From: Micrasema longulum
Lineage: Eukaryota > Arthropoda > Insecta > Trichoptera > Brachycentridae
NCBI GenBank assembly: GCA_022494885.1
Contig: JAGVSM010001212.1
Coordinates: forward strand, 62,001-126,000
Reading direction: 5' to 3'
Length of the DNA stretch: 64,000 nucleotides
The position numbers and the translations under genes were made by a program. Numbering within the stretch: the first letter of the stretch is position 1; every line of letters starts with the position of its first letter. Positions 11,735 to 23,149 of this stretch are shown piece by piece. The notes beneath the pieces were generated by a model, which was not told where the DNA came from, made no database searches, and saw only the letters and a program-made list of their open reading frames with translations.

Positions 11735-11886
11735 AATAAAACAACTTTGTTTTTAACCACTAATTTTTATTTTTCACCGACCGGTTTCAAAACAAACAAG
11801 CTTTTTCGTCAAGGTTTACGTAATGAAAATTAAAAAATTAAAAATAAAAATTAGTGGTTAAAAACAAAGTTATTTTATTTATTTTA
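11735..11886. mobile_element. Foldback/MITE-like palindrome
   Basis: Long arms: left AAATAAAACAACTTTGTTTTTAACCACTAA..., right TTAGTGGTTAAAAACAAAGTTATTTTATTT. The unpaired centre has ACCGACCGGTTTCAAAAC followed by TTTTTCGTCAAGG, similar to the centre of the 2.7-kb element. The foldback at 19.33-19.44 kb has a related outer arm (AAAATAAAATCACTTTGTTT). Confidence 0.7.
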
Positions 11887-11889
11887 TTA

Positions 11890-13440
11890 TCATGAATAAC
11901 CGCAAAGTTAGTGCTTCAAATATAAACTTTACATTTTATAGGACTTTGTTATTCTCTGTCTATGTGTCCATACAATCGTTATTTTCAAATTTTTTCTAAA
12001 AAAATCGAAAGTAAGCTCCTTAAATTCACTGTTAAAAATACGGTGTTTTTGTGGAAACAACAGTTGTCCACATCAGTACGTATGAATGAATAAAAAATTA
12101 TCATTTAATTTCCTACGTAGAATAACTTATTGTTTGACAGTTCAAAGGTGTTCTGGATATTTTTTTAATTAGGTTTTTAGCGGTGTTTACTGAATATTTT
12201 TACAATTTAAATATAGAGAGTTCAACCACCGCAAAATGGCTATTTTTATGTAATTTATTCATACAATTTTTTGTTTGGCTTTGTTTAGTTTGCACTAAAA
12301 ACCACTAAGTCCAAATATGTCTAAAATGGCTAAGAACAGAAAATATCATACTGGCATTTTATTAAATATTTAAATATACATACGATACTTTTTAAAATTT
12401 CAATTTTTATCAATGCACTTAAAGTATATCTATGGTTTCATTTTATTAAAATACATAAAAACAATGGTAAAACTGTGATATTCAGTTTAGACGCTCTCCT
12501 GAAAAATGTTGGTTTGGGTTTGATTTGGGTTTGATTTGAGGTTTTTAAAACAAAGTTTAGGTACAATAACGGTATTATTAGAATGGAAATTAATGGTAGT
12601 AAATTTACGAATATTATTGATATACTTAAACACGTGTGATTCACTACTTAAACACGTGTGATTCACTAATCAAAAGATGTCTCGTAACTTAGTTTTCGTC
12701 ATTAACATACTCATAATTATAAATATAATTAATGATGTCAAGAATATTTATTAATTTTTTATCCTCGTATACGAGTAAATGAATACTGTATCTAATCTAA
12801 AATACATCTATAGACTTTACTAATATTAGTACTAAAGCACTAACTTCAGGTTATAATTAAAATTGATATGAAAACACTCTGTTTTTGAACACTAAATATC
12901 TATTTAATTAATAATTAAAAAAAAAATTTTAGGTGGTTAGATACAGGGTGTTTATAATTTGTGTGTTCTGTCTTTATTTTGATTTCTCCAATTGTATTTG
13001 ATTTACACACAGTATAAATTCATGTGATTTGTTTGATGTATGTAGGTATATTAACCTTTGTATTAATTTGTATGGTATAAAAGGCAGGAATATTAAAAAT
13101 TAATTAATTGTATTAATTATTTGTGATTTGATATTCTGATCTGTGTAATTGTTTCAAAAAATTACCCTTTGCTCCAAAATGTAGCGGTAAATCAGTTGAC
13201 ATTCTTAACGCGTTCAATGGTTGTTTCAAATAGATATTATTAGATGACGAAATTTGAATTTTTATCAATTAAAACAATGTAAAATATTTTTATTTTATGA
13301 AAAGAGGAGTTAGAATGCTAATTGCCCTTTCTTTCTGTAGCTGCAAGGCGTGTTATAATTTGACTCTTATATGTTGCATTGATTAATTATAATTTACTTC
13401 TATTGTAAAAGGGGAAATTGAATCTCAACCGCATATGCAC
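11890..13440. other. AT-rich spacer
   Basis: Holds a perfect tandem duplication at 12.62-12.67 kb and a lone TACAGGGTGT end near 12.94 kb like the terminus of the 37.1-kb element. Otherwise nothing recognised. Confidence 0.4.
12624..12667. repeat. 22-bp perfect tandem duplication
   Basis: The 22-bp unit beginning CTTAAACACGTGTGATT occurs twice head to tail with no mismatch and includes a CACGTG E-box palindrome. It is probably a recent small duplication. Confidence 0.85.
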
Positions 13441-13449
13441 CCTGTAGTT

Positions 13450-13515
13450 GCAAGACGCTTCAGATGTTTATCAAGCAGCGCCCTTAAGGTGATTTATAGG
13501 AAAAATAATAGTAAT
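13450..13515 (+). mobile_element. L2/CR1-like 3' tail scrap
   Basis: AGCGCCCTTAAGGTGATTTATAGG followed by AATAATAGTAATAA resembles the 3' end of the L2/CR1-like element at 59.13-59.20 kb (AAGCGCCCTTGAGGTGATTT). Too short to place with certainty. Confidence 0.4.
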
Positions 13516-14099
13516 AAAATAGTGTTTAAGAAAAATGATATAAATGTTTGAAAAATTTTCATGTGAAATATGTTTTCTTGCAAAATAAGATATAATGTTA
13601 TTTTTAAAAAGGCTTTTTGCCTATTAATTATGTACACACTTCTGTTTTAAATTTTGGTATTCCGGTTTTGTATTTTTTTTAAATCTTATAATTGCGATAT
13701 CATACACTTATTTTAGCATTTTTCTAAATATTATTTGAAAACATAAATTATAAGTAATTTTTTTTTCGCACCTTATATTTATATTTAAGTTAGTAGTAAA
13801 TATTATTATGCAACTATGTAATGTTATCATATGTTTTCATGTCAAGGATCTATACCAACAAGTCATTTTAATTGGCTTGGTGAGTCCTGTAAAAAAAAAT
13901 CATTTAAAAACGTTTTAAAAAAATAATAAAAATGTAATATTGTATGTAAATAATAAATACATTAAAGAACATCATATGTTATCGTCTTCTTTGAAGCAGT
14001 CAACATGGCCTCCGTCAATGAAACTGTTGTTAGGAGCCGAGAATCTTTTTACACACTTGACAAGTTTGGTATGAATGTAATGTTATATATGAAAACCCG

Positions 14100-14840
14100 T
14101 TTGTTTTGGAACTTACCGCGCAAGCGCAAGACCGACGACCCTTAAGATAAGACTCCTCGGAAACCAAGAACAGCACTAAAAGTTCACGGTGGGATGAATT
14201 GTTTACACTTTAGACGCTAGATTGGCTGCATCCCAAAAGGTGAATAATTCCGCAATTTTAATATATTTAAATGTTATTCATTGTTCGGTCATTCTCTCAT
14301 CTCCCGCCATAGTCGTGTGAACTTTCCAATCGGTCGCGGCAGACACTCCGCAGTCCGCGGACAGAGAAGCGAGTACAGTGAGCCAGCACAATCCTCTCCG
14401 GAGAAAATGAAAGTTAAGATCGAAAGCCTTCGGATTCCGTTCGCGAGGTTTACGCAATCACCGTAACTCCGATAATTTTCACTGACACTTTCGACCGACG
14501 AGCTATCGCGGCTGGGGCGCGCCCGACAAGACACTGGAAGAAAATGTTTCTCTGCCTCTCTCCGGAAAAGCTGGCCGCGATTTCCGTGCAGGGATGTTCG
14601 CGGGCGGAGCGGCGGCGGGGGGAACCTTCACGCTCGCTATCCGGCGACAGACTGACTCTCCGGCTCCGCTCTTCGCGTATTTAACACCTCGGCCGCCACC
14701 GCCGCGCGGGAAACTAATCCGAAGAAATGCCGAGATGTCAAAAGCGACGAAACCAAAAAACGGACACGGAGTAAAAAATCGCCAAAAAACGACGTAAAAA
14801 CTAACAATTTTGTGCACTTTGTCGCTAAACGCAATCACCG
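14100..14840. promoter_or_regulatory. Isolated GC/CpG-rich island, possible promoter or 5' exon
   Basis: In an otherwise A+T-rich window this block is dense in C, G and CpG (for example CGGCCGCCACCGCCGCGCGG near 14.69 kb). Both strands are open for 60-110 codons only because stop codons are rare in GC-rich DNA; neither translation resembles a known protein. A TTAATATATTTAAATG stretch near 14.26 kb could be a TATA-type element upstream on the plus strand. I infer a promoter/first-exon region of a host gene, orientation unresolved. A horizontally unrelated GC-rich repeat is the alternative. Confidence 0.4.
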
Positions 14841-15328
14841 ACCGACATACGTCTTAATTTTTTTTATTCAAAATTAGAATAAAGCCACGCGAAAACGCTG
14901 TCAAAATACATAAAAATAAATCTCGACTCCGACGCAGATAATAACCAAAAACTCAGACGCATCTGATTGAAGTTTGTCTATGAACCTTCTTAAAAATAAT
15001 TTGAAACATTTCAAAATCTTAATAAAATCACGCACGCTTTTGTTAAATCATCGTTTAACTATAAAAAACGTGCTTCTGTTAGTTTTTTTTTCCTCTATTG
15101 AGACGGTAGTCGCTGACAGCGGATCGCGAATAATAAAATCCATAAAAACGTGACTTTTCGTTCACTTTTGTCACTCGAGTCGAAAATCAAATTTGTCGGA
15201 AAGAAAACAGACTCTACCGGTTTTTCTGCTAAATCTGTGATAAAACCCGCATAGTTCACTAGAAATATTACGTGATCTTTGTATTTCAAACTATAAATAC
15301 ATCGATTTTTATTACCAAACGCCGGAAT

Positions 15329-15365
15329 CAAAATGGCCGACGCCGCGATTTTCAAATTACAATTA
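15329..15365 (+). other. ATG context with short reading frame downstream of the CpG island
   Basis: ATCAAAATGGCCGACGCCGC is a good initiation context (A at -3, G at +4). The frame reads MADAAIFKLQL and stops at a TGA near 15.36 kb. It could be a 5' ORF, or the first codons of a gene whose splice donor I cannot place (GTAAGC occurs shortly after, but beyond the stop). Not supported as a gene by itself. Confidence 0.25.
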
Positions 15366-15865
15366 TGACAGTTTTAAGTGCAGCAGTAAGCAGTAAGCAG
15401 TTTGACAGCGGGAATATTTAACAACATAATTATACAAGTACCTAACCTAGAAATTTGAATAAAATCGGTTCAATGACCCGAGGATAAATAAATAAATAAA
15501 AATTTTCCCAGTATACGAATTCAGTTCGACGTAAACATTATTACATTTTAAGAAAATTATTAAAATATTGTTTTAATTCAAACTAAAAAAAATTATAAGG
15601 TTGTACCTGTATTCGAATTCAAATATAAATCCCCGATAAATGAATAATTTAAATATCCTTTTAGTTTCAAGTAAGTAATCAAAGAATTTATCATTTGCTC
15701 CTAGACGAATTGATTTTATTTTGATTTTTAATCGGATTTTATTAGAATTTTATATCAAACTGACGCGTATAATAAATTTTCAAAACAAACGATTAAGACC
15801 GAAAAAGATTTGGCTTTTTCAAATCAGAGATACTCGTATACTCTTAAATTGACATGTCAAAAGTC

Positions 15866-15955
15866 GGGTTGTAGTTTCGTGGATAGTTTGTGGACTCCGG
15901 ATCAAGAGGTCTGATGTTTGAAATTCCGCTCTCCCACAGACTTGTTTCCCATTTT
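15866..15955 (+). mobile_element. SINE, family S3 head
   Basis: GGGTTGTAGTTTCGTGGATAG followed by GTGGACTCCGGATCA and GATGTTTGAAATTCCG. It parallels the head at 19.89 kb (GGGTTGTGGTCCCGTGGTTAG ... GGACTCACGGATCAGAAG ... AAGTTTGAACCCCAC). Likely a tRNA-derived SINE. Confidence 0.55.
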
Positions 15956-16189
15956 CTCACACGGTTTTTTAACAGTAAAAGAAAATGGCTTCACGATTGA
16001 AACATTTGGGAAAATCGTCAGAACTCTATAATTTATTTTTATTTTTAAAAATGTAAAGAAAGCGAAGTGTGTATTTAATGACAGTGATGTGGCCTTTTTT
16101 TGTTGTTATTTTAAACACCTTTATTAAATGACATGTCATAAGGTCTGACATTTTATGATGACTTAGATATAGTCAGTGGTAAAGCATTG

Positions 16190-16740
16190 AACATATGAGG
16201 ATTCGTTCTGCGTACTGCCAGGGTTTTCAAAAATACCAGCGAACTGAGAATTCTTTACAACTCCTCGGTGCGAAGTAGACCCGAGAGTGGCTCGATTATT
16301 TGGGTTACACATGAACTGAAGCACTCTCTTGTGACAGAGAAAATCCAAAAGAAGTTTCCGAAATATCTCTGCATGAGAGAGTGCGGGTATTATCCTTGGC
16401 TCTCCGACCTAGTTTCTCCAGGGTGTGCTCGACTACAACAGTTTAGAAATTAGAAGGAATGTGTATTTGACTACACATTTTGATGGATTGTTGTGCGGTA
16501 TGCTCGATAATTCTGAGATTATAATGAGCATTAGTTTGTATGTTCCTGATAATTACCTAAGACAGCGTCAGCGTAGATTATTTCATATTCCAACATGCAG
16601 GACCAACATGTCTCTTGGAAAGGCTACCGCCATGCTGAACAGCATTTTAATCTGTTCCATGTATTCAAAGAAGTTTTCCGGAGAAGGATTCTCCCACTAC
16701 TTTGACAAGAGTCTCTTTTATAAGTTCATATAAGTCAAAC
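16190..16740 (+). pseudogene. LINE RT C-terminal fragment
   Basis: Frame 1 reads LRILYNSSVRSRPESGSIIW then THELKHSLVTEKIQKKFPKYL. A frameshift near 16.43 kb leads to NYLRQRQRRLFHIPTCRTNM and later FSHYFDKSLFYKF before a stop at 16.73 kb. The VR---E--S-(V/I)W--H------IEKIQKKF, RQR---LF-(I)PTCRTN blocks are standard in insect LINE ORF ends. Related to the scrap at 31.78 kb. Confidence 0.8.
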
Positions 16741-17034
16741 TAAAGGATGGGGGTCATGGGGTCTACCACAAACTCTGAATTCGGACAAAAAAAAAGATTT
16801 CTGGGCCCTAAAATATTCAATATACTACCCAAACATTGCAAAACTATGAGCCGAATTCAATGAAATAAATTGGTAAAAACTTGGTTACTAGATTTAGGTA
16901 GAGAAAAATCTGAAAATGTACTCAAAAACATTCTTAAAGAATTAATAGTATTAATTAAATACTGTTTAACTGAATAATAAATTAACAAGTAGGTAGTAAT
17001 GCCTATTTTCGCATAAAAATGTCTGCCTTTAAAC

Positions 17035-17230
17035 GGGTTGTACCTACAATATTTTGAGTTTGTCAAAATTTTCGTAGACAAGGACTGGATTCAACTCCCT
17101 GGGGAGCTGTTTATATTAACATATTACAACAGAGATAAAGAACATTTGAGAGAAGGTAATAGACTAGACCTAGACTTCTATATTACCTTCTCTTAAATGT
17201 TCTTTATCTCTGTTGTAAGGGTTGTACCTA
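17035..17230 (+). mobile_element. Family FA hairpin copy with perfect 12-bp flanking repeats
   Basis: The insert (17047-17218) is flanked on both sides by the identical 12-mer GGGTTGTACCTA (17035-17046 and 17219-17230). Inside: inverted module D (CAATATTTTGAGTTTGTC...), module A forward (ACAACAGAGATAAAGAACAT) and then the same module A inverted, so the second half is a near-perfect hairpin with the turn near 17.16-17.17 kb. No module B or body. Confidence 0.85.
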
Positions 17231-17639
17231 GTTAGGCAGACTAGATATAATCCAGAAAAATCTCTGGTTATTATGTAGTAGATAAAGCAACTATATTTTT
17301 TTGTTAATAAACCGGGAATAGTATAATTTTTGTAATATGTACGTCTTGAAATTGATTTTGTTACGTGAAATGACATTTTAAGTAAATGAGTTGAATTTAA
17401 TTAAAAATAAATTACAAAACTTTTATCTTCCCTTCCCAGGAAAATTCGCCATCTTAATTAAAACATGCAGCATTGTTTCGAAATGTTTATTTAACCGATA
17501 ATAGTTAACAACTTTAAAAGTGTTGGCGCCACTTTTTAATAACGCCACGCCTGTGATTTTACAAACCTATTTACTTAACATTTGTTATGATGGATGAAAA
17601 AATAGTTTATTATTATAAGTTGTTTTGCTGATGTTATCT

Positions 17640-17935
17640 TTCAAATTTATGCACAAGGCTCTGCCCCACCTAGCTGATTATACAAAATCAGTTTTATAAT
17701 TTCCTGGTGGATCATTGGATGGACTTTATTGTACAAGGAAAAAAAAATTTAGATCTTAATTTTTGCAACAAAGAGGAAAAAAAATTGAGAAGGGTATATG
17801 GTAGTCTCGCATTAGGGCTTATAACCTGTCATTGACTGGTTTCAGTGGCCACTTTACACATTGTGTAACATTCACCATTCTGCCCATGTTGATTTTTGTG
17901 AAGTAAACCTGGATTTAAACTAAAGATATTGACTC
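17640..17935 (+). mobile_element. Diverged family FA copy
   Basis: TTTAGATCTTAATTTTTGCAACAAAGAGG matches the extended A-module start seen at 60.14 kb, followed by GAGAAGGGTATATGGTAGTC and module B (CCTGTCATTGACTGG...GTGTAACATTCACCATTCTG). It ends near a TTTTTGTGAAGTAAA segment of the body. Flanks were not resolved. Confidence 0.6.
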
Positions 17936-17939
17936 TTTT

Positions 17940-18278
17940 TTTCAATGATATATTTTGTTGCCCTTTAATAATAAGGAATATTTTAATGTTTTTTAAATAT
18001 TTTTTTTTCTTTTGAATACTATAAAATAAAAAAGTACCTTACAATACTTTACAGAATATTTTCTTTTCTCTTTCTTATCTTACACAAAAATATTTATTAT
18101 GGGAGCGTAAATTCATATGCATTTCTTGTATTCCTACAAACAGGCCATGCCTTTGTGGATTTTTTGGTTTACTATTTTTACTGTTAATATGTAATTCACA
18201 ACTATGTAACTATCCTTAATTTTTTAATACTCTGTTTTGCCTCTTGTGTATATTGTAAAAAAAAAAAAAAAAAATAAT
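17940..18278 (+). mobile_element. LINE 3' UTR with stem-loop and poly(A)
   Basis: Stem-loop at 18133-18158 (CCTACAAACAGGC / GCCTTTGTGG) and a 17-18 nt A run at about 18259-18276. The whole segment is matched in opposite orientation at 23.16-23.45 kb, stem-loop included (CCACCAAGGCATGGCCTG). No ORF remains. Confidence 0.7.
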
Positions 18279-18337
18279 GTTAAAAAGTTAAAGACTAGTT
18301 AGTAGACTGTTAGCCAATGGCGTTTTATTACTCTTCG

Positions 18338-18460
18338 GGCAAAATGGTGAATGTCGCTTAGTGTAAAATGATCACTTAACTCAGTTGAAGACAGATTATA
18401 AGATTTGTCAATACCTGGACTTACATTTTCCCATCAGCCTTATCCCTGTTAAAAAAATAT
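18338..18460 (-). mobile_element. Old family FA fragment
   Basis: Minus-strand module B, much diverged: GGGCAAAATGGTGAATGTCG...AAATGATCACTTAACTCAG...GACAGATTATAAG. It continues into a module A-like end (CCCATCAGCCTTATCCCTGTT). Confidence 0.5.
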
Positions 18461-18789
18461 CTTTCAAAAATATAATTTTATTTTTTTTGTTCAAATAGGT
18501 AGCTACGTCACAGAGCTTAGAATTTCTGTACCATTGTCATATTTGAGGGGGTTAAATGCAAAACCGCCACTGTGCATGATAACTTTTTTTAGGAATTCAA
18601 ACAAAACCAGCAGCATAAAGAATTAATAAATTAAGAATTAACTATTAATTTTATTACAAAATAACAATAAAATCACTATAAATTATTAATAACATATTGC
18701 TATGTTTTATAATATAACATTTCTGCGTTCCATTTTTCGACATGTATAAATTTTTATTATTTGTATTTTTCTATTATTATTTTGTTTAT

Positions 18790-18962
18790 TGTTTTGATTA
18801 TTTTGTATATTGTTTAATACATTAATAAGTGTTTTTGTTTTATATATAGAAGAGTCCCGACTTGACAAGGAAATTTCGGTCGGGACATAAAAAAATTATA
18901 ATTGTGCTGTATAATAAAATTGTGTATTTCGTGCATTAAATAAAAATAAATAATAAAAAAGA
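18790..18962 (+). mobile_element. LINE-like 3' end with strong stem-loop
   Basis: GTCCCGAC (18854-18861) pairs with GTCGGGAC (18879-18886); the loop includes GAAATTTC. A tail AAATAAAAATAAATAATAAA ends near 18.96 kb. The upstream coding part is lost or unrecognisable. Confidence 0.6.
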
Positions 18963-19324
18963 CTACTTCTTTTAAATTCAATGAGTAAATTGTGCGTGGT
19001 ATAACAGGTAGTAAAAAAACTATTTATTTTAAGCTGAATGTGCACATTGATCTTAAGAAATAGTCATTTAATAACTGGTTTTGTTGATCGTCACATAAAT
19101 AGTGATAATGCATGGTGGCGGTTTTGAAACTAAACCCCTCAATTATTCTATTGTTTTAACTTATGAACGTGTTAACCCTTTACACCGGAGTGTTTATTTT
19201 AGCCTACACGATGTGTATTTTTTTTTAATATTAGTAAAACATATAAAACATGAACAAAACATTTGACATATTTTTGATGTTAGAAGCACTTACTTTGTGG
19301 AACATTATTATTTAATATATTAAA

Positions 19325-19445
19325 ATAAAATAAAATCACTTTGTTTTTATTTTGAAGGTATAGTATTGCCGAAACTAGTTGGTTGTCAAATTATAAAAAA
19401 TATAAGTGGTACATAAAAACAAAGTGATTTTATTTTATTTTCATA
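19325..19445. mobile_element. Foldback/MITE-like palindrome
   Basis: Arms AAAATAAAATCACTTTGTTT and AAACAAAGTGATTTTATTTT face each other around a centre with GCCGAAACTAGTTGGTTGTC. The outer arm is related to the 11.7-kb foldback. Confidence 0.65.
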
Positions 19446-19889
19446 TATTAAAAAATATTAGACTCCCAGAAGTTTTAGAAAAAAATGCATTTGGGACGGT
19501 ACATAAAAAGAAAACACTTTTATAAAAATACATAATATCAGTTAATACAATCGAAAATAGTATGAAAACATTAGACAGATTCAATTAATATTTTTTAATT
19601 GCTATACTTTTTTATGTATTTTTCGACTTTTCGTTTTTTAGTTTATCGGACAGTTTATTGAATTAGGAACAGCCAATATTTTTAAACATACAACAGTAGA
19701 AATATAATTAAAACTGCAAAGTAATAAACTGTACAAACTAAACAAAGAAAAATATACAAATCGAAATTAAATTATGTAAATAAAACCACGAAAAAAATGG
19801 GACTCGAACATAAAGGGAAATTAAGTTCCCAAACAAAAAAATGTTTTTTTTTTAAAATTAGTCGAATTTATGTGGAAATTTTTCAATTT

Positions 19890-19975
19890 TGAAGCGGGTT
19901 GTGGTCCCGTGGTTAGTGTCACGGACTCACGGATCAGAAGTCAGAAGTTTGAACCCCACTTGTCTTTTTCTTTTC
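19890..19975 (+). mobile_element. SINE, family S3 head
   Basis: GCGGGTTGTGGTCCCGTGGT starts an A-box-like region and AGAAGTTTGAACCCCAC is the B-box-like end. It lies directly against the 3' end of the antisense LINE at 19.96 kb. Confidence 0.55.
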
Positions 19976-21150
19976 TACATCCGCTCAGTGGAGCATGTGG
20001 ACATCACCGGTTGCCTCCAGGAAACTATACCGCCAGCCAGCAGTCTCGTTTCCTCCCACGTTAATCCAGCTCTCCTTAGTTCCGCCGAATAAAGTCGAAA
20101 GATCGTCATCGACGGCCTTCCAGGATGGCGCGAGCCCGCAGGTTTAACCTTTTCCTCACTAAACATCCTAAAATTACACATGATCCGAACGGGGGGACCA
20201 AACGACCCCAGCGCCTACTTGTGTATGGCGTCAGGTGAATAAAACGTTGGAAGTGTTTATGACCGTGCAATAATTGATTCATGTTTTCGCGTACACATAT
20301 TTTACTCATTCGTGTATTTTATTCATTTTTGTAGTAAGCCAAAGGCGTACATTGAGTTAAGTTAACCCTTGTAGTTTTAATGACTTTTTTTTAAATATTT
20401 GATAAAAAAAACAATTTTTTTAAAATTTAAAACAAAAACAAGAAAATACTTTATTCTATTAATTTTAAGATTACAAAAAATATACGGCAAATAGCTTTAA
20501 TAATACTTGAGTTATCAAATTAAAATCGGTCTTTTAAGGATTCGAATCTAGGTTAAAAATTTAATTTAGTTAATTCTAGGTTAAAAAAGAAGCAACTTGG
20601 GTTTAAGCTTTCCTGAGGCCGCATCCTCAAGACGCTTGTTATAGGAGGCTGCTGCGTCCGTTCTCGGACTTAAATTTTAGTTATAAAATCGGACTATCCA
20701 ATATTCTCTTCAAGCACTTACTCTAGAAACTCAGAAGTTTGGTGTTTTGAGCTTTGGTAAGGTGCCAAGATTCGCACTCATGTAGGAGTAGGTACTGGCA
20801 TTATACAAGAGGTCAATTATAGACATTTCGTTTTGACCAAATATAGACAATAGTTCCAGACAAGACGCATCATGTTAAAAGCTGCTTCAGCAATTCTTAG
20901 GCGGGTTGCGAGCTCTCCGTGCATGCTTCCATCCTCAGTTATGTGAACTCCCAAGTATTGAGAGCTGTCAACTTTCTAGATCCTCTGTCCATTATTATAG
21001 AGCCTATCAGGGTCAGGACAGTATTTATTGTACATAATCTGAGTCTTTTTGGTATTGATATTAAGACCCCGACGAGTTGAGTTTTTCTCCAGCTTGTCAA
21101 CAATTTCCTGATAATTCCCTGTTTTATCAAATGCCTGAGAATTTCATGAT
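19960..21150 (-). pseudogene. Endonuclease/RT-type LINE C-terminus, interrupted
   Basis: The minus strand from 21.12 kb reads DKLEKNSTRRGLNINTKKT, then a YNNGQRI stretch, SSQYLGVHITEDGSMHGELA and a (R)IAEAAFNM block. This corresponds to the region after the RT palm (LGV/YLGS thumb). After a frame break the linker KVRERTQQPPITSVL-like is followed, past a roughly 400-bp insertion, by GLTWEETRLLAGG and VSWRQPVMSTCST, the usual extreme C-terminus of this LINE type. A shorter contiguous copy lies at 27.66-28.02 kb. Confidence 0.75.
20166..20570 (-). repeat. Dispersed repeat splitting the 20-kb LINE
   Basis: It contains GAACGGGGGGACCAAACGAC and CACTTCCAACGTTTTATTCA (minus strand). The same segments occur in plus orientation at 48.09-48.16 and 48.47-48.60 kb, where the repeat is itself split by an FA copy. 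The LINE resumes on both sides. Class unknown; no ORF and no clear TIR. Confidence 0.6.
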
Positions 21151-21714
21151 CCTCAGTCTACGACAACCTAATTCCCATTTTCCAATATCGAGTTTTTTTT
21201 GTCACCCTTTTTTGTCCTGTTCATTGAAACTGAAATTGTATTATATTATATTGTTTTGCTTACGTAATTCTGTTAGGTTTATGTTTTTTTTCTAAAAATA
21301 TCATTGTATTGTTCCAATATAACACTGTGTGCACAATAATAAACATAATTTAATCAAATTTACAACTCGTTGAAAATGATCCTTAAAATTAAAAAAAAGT
21401 ATTTGGTTTAATCCAAGAACGCAAATATTTATTTTGAAAAAAAAAAGTTAAATCTGGATTTCTTCTCCATCGATGGTTGATACTACTAAACGTCAAGGTT
21501 TTTTTGGTAGAATAAAAGTTTTATCATTTTCACTCTCTAAATCTTATAAACATTTGCGCTTTCCGGCTTCTTCAACAATCCTTGATTTTTTTTTTCCTTT
21601 TATATACCTTTTAATGTCTTGAAAAAATACTTTTCCGTTTTTTTTTAACTATCCATATTTTGTAATTTATATTTATGTTTAAATTTCTATAATTATTAAA
21701 ATGAGAACAATGTT

Positions 21715-21815
21715 TTGTAACACGAACGAACTTCGAAATGCACTCACCTACACCTAAAATACATAGGTATGGTAATCAATTTGAGCAAGTATTTGACATT
21801 TTTAATCTCACCCAC
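21715..21815 (+). pseudogene. LINE C-terminal scrap
   Basis: AACTTCGAAATGCACTCACC matches the LINE at 38.98 kb (ACCAACTTCGAAATGCATGC, translation RTNFEMHAP). Only about 100 bp remain before family FA sequence begins. Confidence 0.5.
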
Positions 21816-22395
21816 ATGATTAAGGTTTTAGCTCTTTTACTTCACAAAAGTCAACAGTAAATTTTTTTTAAGAAATGTGGATGTTTAAACATAGGCGGAA
21901 TGGTGAATGTTACACAATGTGTAAAATAAACTGCCCGATGAGCACGAAAATAAAAAAATATATAAGAAAAGTCGAATAGAAAATCCAAAAGTGTTACAAT
22001 TAAAAAATATTACTTAATTTTTTTTTAATAGTTAAAGTTATTAATGAAATATATATAGATAGTGTAAAGTACTGTGTTTAATGTTACTTATGTAATGTTT
22101 TCTTATTATTTTGGATGTATTAACTTTGTATGATATTATGTATTGTCACAAAAAAAAATTCTTGTTATGTACGGTCTCAAATGAGGTTTTTTTAAGTAAC
22201 TCGTGGAAGTTTAATATGTACTATATGTATTATGTATTGTATGTTTTATTAATATTTTTTTTTTTGTTTACATAAATAAATAAAAGCGGCCATTTAAGCC
22301 AGCCAGCGACAGGTCATAAGCCCTGTAAATGCCAAGGCTTCCAAATTCCCTTCTCAAAAATGTTTTCCCTCTGTTGCAACAAATTTACATCTAAA
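21815..22395 (-). mobile_element. Family FA copy interrupted by a LINE 3' end
   Basis: Minus-strand FA body and module C (AGCTCTTTTACTTCACAAAAGTC; GGCGGAATGGTGAATGTTAC) run to about 21.93 kb and resume at 22.287 kb with the rest of module B (GCGGCCATTTAAGCCAGCC) and module A (CTCTGTTGCAACAAATTTAC). The middle is a plus-strand LINE tail. The extended A end matches the 60.1-kb copy. Confidence 0.7.
21931..22286 (+). mobile_element. LINE 3' end nested in FA
   Basis: A UTR with TGTTTAATGTTACTTATGTA and a GGTCTCAAATGAGGTT mini-stem ends in an AAATAAATAAATAAAA tail. A truncated relative lies at 23.49-23.61 kb. Inserted in module B of the FA copy. Confidence 0.6.
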
Positions 22396-22649
22396 TATTT
22401 AGTAATTTGCATTTGTTTCCATTTTTATAATTATTTGCATATTTTGTTACTTGTACTTATGGTTCCATTTTTAGTTTTATCAATTTATTTTTAATATTAC
22501 AAAAAATAATATGTTTATCGTTTTAGAATCATTTAATGAAAAAACACATCTAACTAATAAGATCCTGTCTGAACATTGGAAATTCCTCGCTTGTCGGGAC
22601 TTGAAACAGAGAACCTCCGTACATTGTAAAAACAGCAAAATAAGCAAAT

Positions 22650-22765
22650 AAAATATTAGAATAAAAACCGCGTCGGGAATCGAACCCGAGATTTTTTCTC
22701 TCGTGAGGCAGATGCGAGTAAATTAAGCTCTCGAAGCTTTTCTGCTACTATTTTTACAAACAGCA
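22650..22765 (-). mobile_element. tRNA-headed SINE
   Basis: GTCGGGAATCGAACCCGAG is an intact B box on the minus strand, followed by ATGCGAGTAAATTAAGCTCTCG in the anticodon/A-box area. A body of about 100 bp follows. Not a plausible intact tRNA gene, because the acceptor pairing is missing. Confidence 0.55.
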
Positions 22766-23149
22766 CCAGTGAATCACTTTATCGGTTTGCAAAAGGACGC
22801 AGGACCTGTTGAAAAACGTTGAATCTACTACAAAACTGTCCTCAAAAGGCAGATGAATCTAATTTACGACCTTCTTAAGGTACACTGACCTCAAATCCTG
22901 TTTTAATGGACCTCAACTCCCATAAATTACAATAAAAGAGTTGATTTATAATTCGTTGGCTTTTATACATACTATACTAATAGCTTTTCTCTATTTTTGG
23001 AAAGGAAACTAAAATTCTACGCGGATTAAAGGCTGTGTTCTTCGCAATCAAGATAGAAAGCCTTCTGCGTTAAGAACGAGGAGCTTCCGAAAAGTTTATG
23101 GAATGAAAAATGCACTATTTAATTATGTAATTTCTATAAAAAAAATGTA

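Noticed and set aside
14289..14838. Overlapping open frames of 60-110 codons on both strands of the CpG island
   Set aside because: Several frames are open at once because GC-rich DNA has few stops; none shows a known motif.
20166..20570. Family FA copy as the interruption of the 20-kb LINE
   Set aside because: It shares no FA module; it is the separate host repeat that at 48 kb is itself interrupted by FA.
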